Positions 1 through 6,739 of a DNA stretch of 6,916 nucleotides are shown piece after piece. The position numbers and the translations under genes are program-made. The stretch is taken from positions 5,945 through 12,860 of the forward strand of contig MEPT01000131.1 of the NCBI GenBank assembly GCA_001769925.1, written 5' to 3'. Position 1 is the stretch's first letter. Each line of letters begins with the position of its first letter. Source of the stretch: Bdellovibrionales bacterium RBG_16_40_8 (lineage in GTDB: Bacteria > Bdellovibrionota > Bdellovibrionia > Bdellovibrionales > UBA1609). The notes under the pieces were generated by a model, which was not told where the DNA came from, searched no databases, and saw nothing but the letters and a program-made list of their open reading frames with translations.

Positions 1-25
1 CTACTTTTCGATTCAATCGATTCAT
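1..25 (-). CDS. Possible start of a divergent gene, truncated by the window edge
   Basis: Read on the minus strand, an ATG at 25-23 is preceded by a GGAGGG Shine-Dalgarno-like stretch (33-28). It opens a frame of eight codons (M-N-R-L-N-R-K-V) that leaves the left end of the window. The purine-rich site is the strongest evidence; its spacing to the ATG is short (about 2-3 bases). The product cannot be identified from eight residues. If real, it is transcribed divergently from the tol cluster and shares the 26-189 control region. The alternative is that this is only the edge of untranslated sequence, since eight codons cannot prove coding. Confidence 0.4.
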
Positions 26-99
26 AACCCTCCGAAATAACTTCGAATTTAAGGGGAACTTACACACCCATTCTAAGCCAAAATCAAGCAATTTTGTAG

Positions 100-126
100 T
101 AAATAAGTCTAAATATGACTTATTTA
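100..126. repeat. Perfect 10-bp inverted repeat, candidate operator
   Basis: TAAATAAGTC (100-109) and its exact reverse complement GACTTATTTA (117-126) flank a 7-base spacer. The repeat lies in the only sizeable gene-free stretch, between the presumed divergent start at 25 and the first rightward gene at 190. It sits just upstream of, or over, the expected -35 region of the rightward promoter. This fits a site for a dimeric regulator. No T-run follows on either strand, so an intrinsic terminator is unlikely. The binding protein cannot be named. Apart from this and the possible -10 box, I see nothing in 26-189. Confidence 0.45.
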
Positions 127-142
127 ATGCAAGTTAAATATA

Positions 143-148
143 TATGAT
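143..148 (+). promoter_or_regulatory. Possible sigma70-type -10 element for the rightward cluster
   Basis: TATGAT matches the TATAAT consensus at five of six positions and lies 42 bases upstream of the first start codon at 190. There is no good -35 box at 16-18 bases; the hexamer at 120-125 (TTATTT) is poor. Recognition may therefore depend on an activator, possibly at the adjacent inverted repeat, or the true promoter may be elsewhere. The region is AT-rich, so chance matches are common. Confidence 0.25.
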
Positions 149-189
149 ACATGTAGACAAAACCAAGTGCTTTCAGTAGGTTATGCGCT

Positions 190-942
190 ATGCTTTTCGC
201 ATTTGCTCGCCTTTTATTAATCGCCATTTCTGCTTTATTATGTCTATTTTTAGCTATATTTGGATTGAGGTTTTTAGGCGAAGCACAGCGGTATAGTGAA
301 TTTAATCACCCTCTTGTTACCACTCACCCCTGGATAATCGCAGACGGCGGAAATCTAGATGCTGGCCCAAAACAGTCTTTGGTTGCGCTAAAATCTGCCG
401 CAGAATCTTCGCCGGAAATATTTTTGGCCTTAACCATTCGCATAAGCCATGATGATGAAAAATGGGTTCTCTTCGATCACAAACAATCACGTGAAAATAT
501 GCTTGCGTTTGAAGATGCGCTCAAAGCGTTGCCCAATGCGCGTTTTTATATTATTATCGATCAGCCTGGCGGAAACAAGCTTGATGATATATTCACTTTA
601 ATTAAAAATTTTCAGTTAGAAGATAGTGTGGTACTGACTTCGCCGTTTGCAGACACGCTGCGCGAGATCCGTAATAAAAGCGCGCGCTGGCTTACTGGCG
701 CATCGACTTCAGAGGCCACTAAGGCTCAATTTATGACCTCGTTGTTTCTTGAAACTATGGTAGATCTGCCAGGCGACGTTTTTATTGTAGAAAAATTTAG
801 ACCACGGCTTTTTACCGAACTCAGTAGAAGAAAAAAAGTACTCATCTTCAAGACGGATGACCCCACAGCACTAGCGCGCGTTAGATCTGAATTCTCACAA
901 GTCGGAGTTCTGACAACGCGCCCCAGTCTATTTGGCAAATAG
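190..942 (+). CDS. Membrane-anchored GDPD-fold protein, probable pseudoenzyme
   Basis: A 250-residue protein with an N-terminal hydrophobic segment (about residues 4-27), probably a signal anchor placing the rest in the periplasm. The start at ATG 190 has AGTAGG (175-180) nine bases upstream. The soluble part resembles glycerophosphodiester phosphodiesterases: IADGGN (49-54) lies where IAHRGG is expected, a helix resembling the xxxTLxAFxxA region follows (about 61-71), then ALTIRIS (80-86) in place of ELDVRLT, VLFDH (93-97) in place of VVFHD, and a C-terminal VLIF...GVLTTRPSLF (217-248) resembling the family's strand-helix-DGIITDRPDLL ending. The catalytic His-Arg, the metal-binding Glu and Asp and the second His are all replaced, so hydrolysis is unlikely; lipid binding or a structural role is inference. 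It heads the tol cluster, 38 bases before tolQ. The family assignment is by eye and could be wrong in detail. Confidence 0.6.
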   Translation: MLFAFARLLLIAISALLCLFLAIFGLRFLGEAQRYSEFNHPLVTTHPWIIADGGNLDAGPKQSLVALKSAAESSPEIFLALTIRISHDDEKWVLFDHKQSRENMLAFEDALKALPNARFYIIIDQPGGNKLDDIFTLIKNFQLEDSVVLTSPFADTLREIRNKSARWLTGASTSEATKAQFMTSLFLETMVDLPGDVFIVEKFRPRLFTELSRRKKVLIFKTDDPTALARVRSEFSQVGVLTTRPSLFGK

Positions 943-959
943 TTGCTAGTCGCCAAATA
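929..959 (+). other. Hairpin spanning the stop codon of the GDPD-like gene
   Basis: TATTTGGC (929-936) pairs exactly with GCCAAATA (952-959), giving an 8-bp stem with a 15-base loop that contains the TAG stop codon (940-942). No U-tract follows directly, so it is not a standard intrinsic terminator. In a transcript it could act as a processing or stability element between the leader gene and tolQ, which itself lacks a visible Shine-Dalgarno sequence. It may also be chance. Confidence 0.25.
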
Positions 960-980
960 TACCTTTAGCATTTTGTAATT

Positions 981-1724
981 ATGGAAATTGCATTTGCCGC
1001 CGAACCTGTCACCAAAAAAATAGCCTCAGAGATAAGCTTTAGTGCCTTTACGGCTATAGCATCTGCCAGCTGGCCGGTGCAGCTTACTCTTTTACTACTT
1101 GCTGGAGCGTCTGTCGTATGTTGGGCAATTATCTTTACTAAGAAACGCTCTCTCGATAGCTTACGACGTGCCAACTCGCATTTTTTAACTCTGTTTTGGA
1201 AAGCAAGTTCACTTGATGATATTTTTGAAAAAATAGCAAACCATGCATCTAGCAATATTGCTGTTGTTTTTCGCTCTGGTTATCTCGAACTACGTAAAAT
1301 GGCAGACTCAAACTTATCTCAAAGCAAAAAAGATCAAGCAACGCCTCTTTTATCAGGAATAGATAACCTTGAACGCGCAATAAAAAAATCTATCGACGTA
1401 GAAGTTACAAAAATCGAAAATAGACTTAGTTTTCTGGCAACAGTGGGCAGCACCAGCCCCTTTGTTGGCCTTTTCGGTACCGTTTGGGGAATTATGGGTG
1501 CATTTCATAAAATAGGAGCAACCGGCATGGCTAATTTAGCTGTTGTTGCGCCTGGTATTTCTGAGGCGCTGATTGCAACGGCAATTGGTCTCGTTGTCGC
1601 AATACCTGCGACTATAGCATACAACCACTTTTCAACTAGGATACAACGCGAAGAACTTGAGTTAAATAGCTTTGCCGCAGATTTTCTAAATATCGCTAAA
1701 CGAAATTTTTTTAAAGATTCATGA
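981..1724 (+). CDS. tolQ: TolQ, inner-membrane proton-channel subunit of the Tol-Pal system
   Basis: A 247-residue MotA/TolQ/ExbB-family protein. With TolR it forms the motor that uses the proton gradient to drive TolA movement, supporting outer-membrane constriction at division. Three membrane segments are visible: about 31-52, 149-175 and 188-214. The diagnostic block runs from FLATVGSTSPFVGLFGTVWG (151-170) through VVAPGISEALIATAIGL (188-204) to AIPATIAYNHFS (207-218), and is close to TolQ of E. coli rather than ExbB. At about 230 residues the E. coli protein is slightly shorter. The ATG at 981 is the first conventional start after an in-frame TAG at 966. No clear ribosome-binding site precedes it, so its translation may depend on upstream sequence or structure. 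tolR begins three bases after its stop. Confidence 0.95.
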   Translation: MEIAFAAEPVTKKIASEISFSAFTAIASASWPVQLTLLLLAGASVVCWAIIFTKKRSLDSLRRANSHFLTLFWKASSLDDIFEKIANHASSNIAVVFRSGYLELRKMADSNLSQSKKDQATPLLSGIDNLERAIKKSIDVEVTKIENRLSFLATVGSTSPFVGLFGTVWGIMGAFHKIGATGMANLAVVAPGISEALIATAIGLVVAIPATIAYNHFSTRIQREELELNSFAADFLNIAKRNFFKDS

Positions 1725-1727
1725 CCT

Positions 1728-2153
1728 ATGGGAATGCTTTCTACCACGACCTCTAGTCGCCGCAATAAGGTAATTAGTGAAATTAATGTTACGCCACTTG
1801 TTGACGTCATGCTCGTTTTACTAATTATTTTTATGGTAACTGCCCCGCTTATGCAACAAGGGCTTAGCGTCGATTTGCCTGAAACGACTAATAGCGGCGT
1901 TCAAACGTCTGATGAGCCATTTATTCTTGTCGTAAACCGTGAAGGAAGTATTTCTGCCGCAAAAGCCATAATACCAATCTCAGAGCTTAAAAAAAAATTA
2001 GCGGCTATTTTCTCAACTAGAAAAAATAAACAAATTTATATTCAAGCAGACAAAAAAACTGAATATGGTGTTGTCGCGCAGGTCCTGGCCGAGACCCGAG
2101 CGGCTGGTATTTTTAGTATTAGCCTTGTCACCCTACCAAAAGCTTCGCCATGA
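1728..2153 (+). CDS. tolR: TolR, proton-motor partner of TolQ
   Basis: A 141-residue ExbD/TolR-family protein with a short cytoplasmic N-terminus, one membrane helix (about 24-40) and a periplasmic domain. The signature EINVTPLVDVMLVLLIIFMV (18-37) includes Asp26, equivalent to the proton-carrying Asp23 of E. coli TolR. A hydrophobic PLMQQGLSVDLPE stretch (40-52) follows, as usual. The periplasmic part ends with the expected D-x-x-x-x-Y-G-x-V-x-x-V-L-A-E-x-R-x-A-G pattern (about 108-127). The length matches the E. coli protein (142). The start could be ATG 1728 or, six bases later, ATG 1734. It lies three bases after tolQ and its stop overlaps the tolA start as ATGA, indicating translational coupling. 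An A9 run (1989-1997) encodes three lysines. Confidence 0.95.
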   Translation: MGMLSTTTSSRRNKVISEINVTPLVDVMLVLLIIFMVTAPLMQQGLSVDLPETTNSGVQTSDEPFILVVNREGSISAAKAIIPISELKKKLAAIFSTRKNKQIYIQADKKTEYGVVAQVLAETRAAGIFSISLVTLPKASP

Positions 2154-2863
2154 ATAATGTTGCTACTTTCTCTGAACCCGACGATGCCTTTAAGCAATTT
2201 GTGATAATTTCTTTAGTTCTTCACCTCACCCTTTTAATAGTCCTAACAATAAAAAATATTTTTGTGCCTGGCGAGATAATAGAGCTGCAACGCTCAATTA
2301 GAGTTGATATTGTCGCGCTGCCTGACAAAATTTCTCAAGAAACTTTGCCAGCTGAAATCCCACAGAGCAAAGCGCCACCTGTAAATATTAAGCCAACACC
2401 TGAGCCTAAAAAAGAAAATCTGAAAGCGACGCAAAAAAAAGCTCTTGAAAAACTACAGGCCTTAAGTGCCATTGAAAAAATAAAAAAAGAAATTAGCGAA
2501 AGTGCAAATAAGCCGACCAGGTCGGCACAAGAAAAACCTCAGTTTAAAGGCAACGTAATTTCTTCTGGCAGCGATTTTACTGGGCTTTCGCGTCTACGCG
2601 TTAATGAATACCTTGAAACCCTTAAGGCAAAAGTCCGTGAACACTGGATATTGCCGCAATGGTTAAATAATGCTAACCTGAAGGTCGAAATTATTATTGT
2701 TATAGACTCGCGAGGGTATGTTATAAAAAAAGAAATTCACACCCCTTCTGGCAATTTAGTGTTCGATGAGAGTTGTTTGGCAGCCGTGGTAGATGCATCA
2801 CCGTTTTTACCGCCGCCCGCAGAAGTCAGCGAAAATCAAATACTGGTTCGCTTTCCCGAATGA
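2150..2863 (+). CDS. tolA: TolA/TonB-type periplasm-spanning energy transducer
   Basis: A 237-residue protein that should couple the TolQ-TolR motor to TolB and the outer membrane. It has one N-terminal membrane helix (about 16-34) carrying the Ser-x3-His pair (Ser21, His25), which matches the S-H motif conserved in TonB and TolA for contact with the motor. A periplasmic linker follows, rich in Pro and Lys (about 52-85), then a Lys/Ala/Glu helical stretch (about 85-120). The C-terminal domain (about 150-237) is of the TonB/TolA type: YLETLKAKVREHWILP, a strand pair VEIIIVIDSRGYV, and SGNLVFDESCLAAVVDASPF followed by LPPP. It is far shorter than E. coli TolA (421) and close to TonB length. Position between tolR and tolB argues for the Tol role. 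The ATG overlaps the tolR stop (ATGA). Confidence 0.88.
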   Translation: MNNVATFSEPDDAFKQFVIISLVLHLTLLIVLTIKNIFVPGEIIELQRSIRVDIVALPDKISQETLPAEIPQSKAPPVNIKPTPEPKKENLKATQKKALEKLQALSAIEKIKKEISESANKPTRSAQEKPQFKGNVISSGSDFTGLSRLRVNEYLETLKAKVREHWILPQWLNNANLKVEIIIVIDSRGYVIKKEIHTPSGNLVFDESCLAAVVDASPFLPPPAEVSENQILVRFPE

Positions 2864-2868
2864 GAGTT

Positions 2869-2879
2869 GGTGACTTATA
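2869..2879 (+). promoter_or_regulatory. tolB translation start region: GGTGA Shine-Dalgarno and ATA initiation codon
   Basis: GGTGA (2869-2873) matches the 3' part of the consensus AAGGAGGTGATC and lies three bases before an ATA codon at 2877-2879. The tolB frame is closed upstream by a TGA at 2871-2873. Between that stop and TTG at 2904 there is no ATG, GTG or TTG, and ATA is the only start-like codon. Starting here gives Met-Lys followed by a complete signal peptide. Whether ATA is real or a sequencing or assembly error for ATG cannot be decided here. Confidence 0.6.
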
Positions 2880-4271
2880 AAATACTTACTTGGCTTTTTT
2901 ATATTGATTTGTTGTTTTTCTTCGGCGAATGCCGGCCCAAAAATATTTATTGATGTTGGTGAAGCACGAGTAAGAAAAAGTAAGCTTGCACTGCCAGCAT
3001 TTCAATATCTTGGTGCTAAGTCTAGCGGAACTAAGAATACATCAGGTGATGAATTATACTCTGTAATAAACAATGATCTGGCCGCCACTGGCCTGTTTAT
3101 AAGCATTGACCCAAATGCCTACCTAGAGAACCCTATGACGACGGGGCTTCGCCCGGCAAGTGTTGTGCCCAACGGTTTTGACTTTGCAAACTGGAAGACT
3201 ATAGAAACTGAATTTTTAATTCGCGGCGGATTTCAGATAATTAATAATACTCTGATTTTAGAAATTTACGGGTATTATGTACCACAGGGCACTCTTGTTT
3301 TAGGTAAAAAATATGAGGGCCCCGCAAGCAGCGCTAGAAAAATTGCCCACACATTTGCCGATGATTTTGTAAAGGCGGTAACTGGCAAACCTGGTTTTTT
3401 TAAATCGCAAATAGTTGTCGCTATAGATAATGGCGTAAAAACAAATCGCGAGATTTATGTTGCCGACTGGGATGGGCACGACGCGTACCCGGTGACAAAT
3501 CATAAAACTATTACTGTGTCTCCGACGTGGTCAAAAAACGGTAATTACATTGCTTATACTGCCTATGCAAAAAGAGTCGTTAATGGACTTGCCAGGAGAA
3601 ACCCTGATCTTTTTATGTATGAATTTAAAACTAAACGGCGCTGGCTTGTTTCTTATCGCGATGGATTAAATTCAGGAGCTGAATTTTTGCCAGACAATAA
3701 ACATATGCTTCTGACACTTTCACGAGCATCGCAAACTGGCACCGCCGATATTTACAAAATGACCCTCGACGGAACCTCAATTTCGCCAATTACACGCGGG
3801 CCCGGTAGCGCAATGAATGTAGAGCCGGCTGTTTCTCCAGATGGTAGAACCATAGCATTTTCTTCAGATCGTAGTGGCAAGCCAATGATTTACACTATGT
3901 CGATGAATGGGGAAAACGTGAAGAAACTTACTCACGCCGGCAACTATAACGCGACACCGTCATGGTCTCCAGACGGAAAAAAAATTGCTTTTGCCGGCTT
4001 TGATAATGATCGAAACAACTTCGATATTTTTTTAATTAATGCCGACGGCTCTGGCATTATTCGACTATCTTCTGCACGTAAAACTAACGACAAATGGTCT
4101 AACAACGAAGACCCGGCTTTTTCACCCGATGGGCGACATGTATTGTTCGTCAGTGACCGAACCGGCACAAAGCAGCTTTACCTAGTTAATATTGATGGTA
4201 GCAATGAACGTCGCATTACGTATGATGGTAAATTCTACTCAAAACCAAAGTGGGGCCCGCTCGTTGAGTGA
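2877..4271 (+). CDS. tolB: TolB, periplasmic beta-propeller of the Tol-Pal system
   Basis: TolB is the periplasmic protein that links TolA and Pal at the outer membrane. Counting from ATA 2877 the product has 464 residues: a signal peptide (1-19, MKYLLGFFILICCFSSANA, with an A-N-A cleavage site), the N-terminal mixed domain (about 20-165) and a six-bladed propeller (about 175-464). The blades carry PD40/WD40-like signatures, including SPDG at 320-323, 364-367 and 417-420, each followed by an IAF/VLF strand and an IYxMxxxG-type strand. E. coli TolB is slightly shorter (430). The only conventional start in the frame is TTG 2904 (455 residues), which would remove the lysine and most of the hydrophobic core of the signal peptide, so it is disfavoured. 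The gene begins 13 bases after tolA. Its stop overlaps the glnE start as GTGA. A9 occurs at 3977-3985. Confidence 0.93.
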   Translation: MKYLLGFFILICCFSSANAGPKIFIDVGEARVRKSKLALPAFQYLGAKSSGTKNTSGDELYSVINNDLAATGLFISIDPNAYLENPMTTGLRPASVVPNGFDFANWKTIETEFLIRGGFQIINNTLILEIYGYYVPQGTLVLGKKYEGPASSARKIAHTFADDFVKAVTGKPGFFKSQIVVAIDNGVKTNREIYVADWDGHDAYPVTNHKTITVSPTWSKNGNYIAYTAYAKRVVNGLARRNPDLFMYEFKTKRRWLVSYRDGLNSGAEFLPDNKHMLLTLSRASQTGTADIYKMTLDGTSISPITRGPGSAMNVEPAVSPDGRTIAFSSDRSGKPMIYTMSMNGENVKKLTHAGNYNATPSWSPDGKKIAFAGFDNDRNNFDIFLINADGSGIIRLSSARKTNDKWSNNEDPAFSPDGRHVLFVSDRTGTKQLYLVNIDGSNERRITYDGKFYSKPKWGPLVE

Positions 4272-6715
4272 CCTCTAAATTACTAAAAATTACTGATTAT
4301 TCTCTAGCCGATCTCGAGCATGCCAAAAATACATCACCGGCACTGTTTCGTTATTTAGAAATCCTAAATAGAACACATAATAATTCGGCACAGCACCTTA
4401 GACACTTGCGGCTACAAGCCTGGTGTCAATCAGCACTTGCTACTATTTACAAAACTGCCACGCCACAGGTTGTCTGCGAATTTTGGAGTGACGCAACAGA
4501 TAGTATAATTAACGATGCCTGGCAAATATGCGACTGCTCTAAGACTGACCTGGCCGTCTTTGCTCTAGGCAAATGGGGTTCTCGAGAATTAAACTTGAGC
4601 TCTGATATTGACGTTATTTTTGTAAGCAGTGAAAACCCCACAATTTTGCAATTTAAATGCGTTCGTAAATTTATTTCACTTCTAACAGAACGTAATGATT
4701 CTGGCTTTTGTTATCGTGTCGATACCGATTTAAAACCAGGTGGGCGGTTAGCGCCATTAATTAGTTCAATCAAACAGTTTGAAGATTACTATTGGTCTTT
4801 TGGTGAAACTTGGGAGCGCTTGGCGCTTGTACGTCTTCGCAGCATCGTCGGAACTAAAAATATTATTGAATCTGTTTATCAAATTGCTGAAAAATTTGTA
4901 TTTAGACGATTTATTGATTTTTCTCTTCTTGAAGATTTAAAACATTTACGCTCGCGCATTCACACACATTATCAACAATTAAGACCTGAAAGAATTAATC
5001 TTAAGTTAGCGCCCGGAGGCATTAGAGATATCGAACTTTTCATTCATGCTCTACAGGTAATTCACGGGGGCAAATATGAGAACCTTCGCACAACTTCAAC
5101 AACTTTTGCCGCCAGCCAACTTGTTGCCGCTGATCGATTTAATAAAGACGATTTAGAATTTCTTATAGATTGCTATTGGCAATTTCGCTATTTAGAAAAT
5201 TATGTTCAGGCCCTCGACGATGCCCAAACTCACGATTGGCTAGAAAACTTAGGCTCTAAAGAATATTCTGATTTTTTTGCTAGGGCTGATCGTGTAGTTA
5301 GCATAGTTGAAACAGTTCTTGGTAAGTCATCTAACTTACCACTTTTACCCATATCAAACGAAGAGCAATCTGATTGGCTAAGATCGCTGGGCTTTCAAGA
5401 AATTACTATCTCACAGAGATTTTCAGAGTTAATTGCCTTAACGGCAATTTCAACTCGCACATATCAAGACGAAGAACTTCGCAAAAAAATTATTCGTCTA
5501 TTTGTCGAAGAAATTGCATCTATTTCATTAGATAGAGATCTTGGCATCGCCTTACTAATAGATTTTTTTAAAGCCACCCGTGCCAAAACAGGTTTTTTCT
5601 CGCTGCTTGCCAATGAACCTAGATTAATTCGCGATTTATGCACTCTTTTTGGCTGTTCTCCATATCTTGGTGGCGTTTTGTCCTCGCGACCTGAACTCTT
5701 AGACAGCTATTTATATAATCTGCAACCTAAGCCTTCACAAAATTTCGAAATTTATCTTGATGAGCTTGCTGAGCGACGTTTGCTTAATGAAATCGTTGCA
5801 GCAAACCAATTTTTACAAACTAAAAACTTAAATTTTTTATACTCGGCCATGGTTACAACCGCCGACGAAATCAGCCTTCAGCTTCTCGAATCAATTAAAA
5901 AAAATGTTGGTGAATCGAGCTTACAAATTCTTGCTCTTGGCAAGTGGGGCGGGAAAGAACTTGGCTTTCGCTCTGATCTAGATTTTATTTTTCTCACCGA
6001 GGATTCGCCCAAAGAAATTGACCATAGAGTGGCAAAACGATTTATCTCGCATATATCTGAGCCACATAAAGGCGGGTCTATATACGAAATGGATATGCGC
6101 CTTCGCGTAGCCGGCAAAGGCGGACCTTTGCTTGTTAGTCGCGAGTCGCTACTTAACTATCTGACAAATAAAGCCGAACCGTGGGAAAGACAAACCTACC
6201 TACGAGCACGAAGTATTAATAACAATAAGTCCTTTGATCTTAAAATTCATGCCGCCTGCATAAATAAATTTTTATCAGTTAAAGACTTATCAGAATTGCT
6301 AGATATCCGAAAAAAGTTAATAAAAACTCCAGGCGACCAATACGACATTAAATACTTTGCCGGAGGATTAATTGATCTAGAATTTGCCGCACAAATAGCT
6401 ATCTTGAAGAAAAAAATATTCGGCCCCTCCGATACCTCTGGCATGATTAATGCTATATCTAACACTTCGCCTGAATGGGCTAAACAACATAATGACCTCG
6501 ACAAGAATTACAGTTTTTTGCGGCTGGTCGAGCAGCTTTTTCAATTAATGTCGCACCACTCTACAACAATGTTGGGATCTGAAAGCGAGGGGTTTTCGCG
6601 TGTGGCTAGGCTTATCGGGTTAACACCCGCAGAGCTTGATCAACAAATTGGCAAAACTTTAAAGCAAAATTCTACAATTTTAAAAACTCTTGACCCAAGA
6701 CAACTACAGACTTAA
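4268..6715 (+). CDS. glnE: GlnE, bifunctional glutamine synthetase adenylyltransferase/adenylyl-removing enzyme
   Basis: GlnE adds AMP to, and removes it from, glutamine synthetase in response to PII and glutamine, controlling nitrogen assimilation in the cytoplasm. Both nucleotidyltransferase halves are present. The N-terminal adenylyl-removing half has GKWGSRELNLSSDID (101-115; Asp113, Asp115), YRVDTDLKP (149-157), YYWSFGETWERLALVRLR (174-191) and LAPGGIRDIELF (247-258). The C-terminal adenylyltransferase half has GKWGGKELGFRSDLD (558-572; Asp570, Asp572), YEMDMRLR (606-613), WERQTYLRAR and DIKYFAGGLIDLEF (693-706). At 815 residues it is shorter than E. coli GlnE (946), mainly at the N-terminus. 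The start is fixed: an in-frame TGA (4265-4267) directly precedes GTG 4268, which overlaps the tolB stop. In the first half the usual RLRP is DLKP, so deadenylylation may be altered. Neither glnA nor a PII gene is in the window. Confidence 0.95.
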   Translation: MTSKLLKITDYSLADLEHAKNTSPALFRYLEILNRTHNNSAQHLRHLRLQAWCQSALATIYKTATPQVVCEFWSDATDSIINDAWQICDCSKTDLAVFALGKWGSRELNLSSDIDVIFVSSENPTILQFKCVRKFISLLTERNDSGFCYRVDTDLKPGGRLAPLISSIKQFEDYYWSFGETWERLALVRLRSIVGTKNIIESVYQIAEKFVFRRFIDFSLLEDLKHLRSRIHTHYQQLRPERINLKLAPGGIRDIELFIHALQVIHGGKYENLRTTSTTFAASQLVAADRFNKDDLEFLIDCYWQFRYLENYVQALDDAQTHDWLENLGSKEYSDFFARADRVVSIVETVLGKSSNLPLLPISNEEQSDWLRSLGFQEITISQRFSELIALTAISTRTYQDEELRKKIIRLFVEEIASISLDRDLGIALLIDFFKATRAKTGFFSLLANEPRLIRDLCTLFGCSPYLGGVLSSRPELLDSYLYNLQPKPSQNFEIYLDELAERRLLNEIVAANQFLQTKNLNFLYSAMVTTADEISLQLLESIKKNVGESSLQILALGKWGGKELGFRSDLDFIFLTEDSPKEIDHRVAKRFISHISEPHKGGSIYEMDMRLRVAGKGGPLLVSRESLLNYLTNKAEPWERQTYLRARSINNNKSFDLKIHAACINKFLSVKDLSELLDIRKKLIKTPGDQYDIKYFAGGLIDLEFAAQIAILKKKIFGPSDTSGMINAISNTSPEWAKQHNDLDKNYSFLRLVEQLFQLMSHHSTTMLGSESEGFSRVARLIGLTPAELDQQIGKTLKQNSTILKTLDPRQLQT

Positions 6716-6739
6716 TTTTATTTCTTGATGGTTTATTTT

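Noticed and set aside
3..137. Plus-strand open frame at the left edge, ending in TAA near 135-137
   Set aside because: It is open only because it is short and AT-rich, shows no recognisable product, and conflicts with the promoter-like dyad it would run through.
148..155. TACATGTA palindrome next to the -10 box
   Set aside because: An 8-bp palindrome in AT-rich sequence is expected by chance and has no second supporting copy in the region.
183..189. ATG 183 as a start for the first rightward gene
   Set aside because: It is in a different frame from the 190-942 gene and only two bases from the AGTAGG site.
726..1255. Minus-strand open frames across the GDPD-like/tolQ junction
   Set aside because: They lie opposite well-supported genes and have no recognisable domain or ribosome-binding site.
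3300..4168. Minus-strand open frames inside tolB
   Set aside because: They are antisense to conserved TolB propeller sequence, and their products look like reversed coding sequence without family features.
2904..4271. TTG at 2904 as the tolB start
   Set aside because: It truncates the signal peptide to LICCFSSANA with no basic n-region. ATA 2877 gives a complete signal peptide and has a Shine-Dalgarno match.
5878..6504. Minus-strand open frames inside the second half of glnE
   Set aside because: They are antisense to conserved adenylyltransferase motifs, and no independent coding evidence is visible.
6666..6681. AAAATT-N4-AATTTT hairpin near the end of glnE as a terminator
   Set aside because: The stem is only A-T pairs, lies inside the coding sequence and lacks a following clean T-run.
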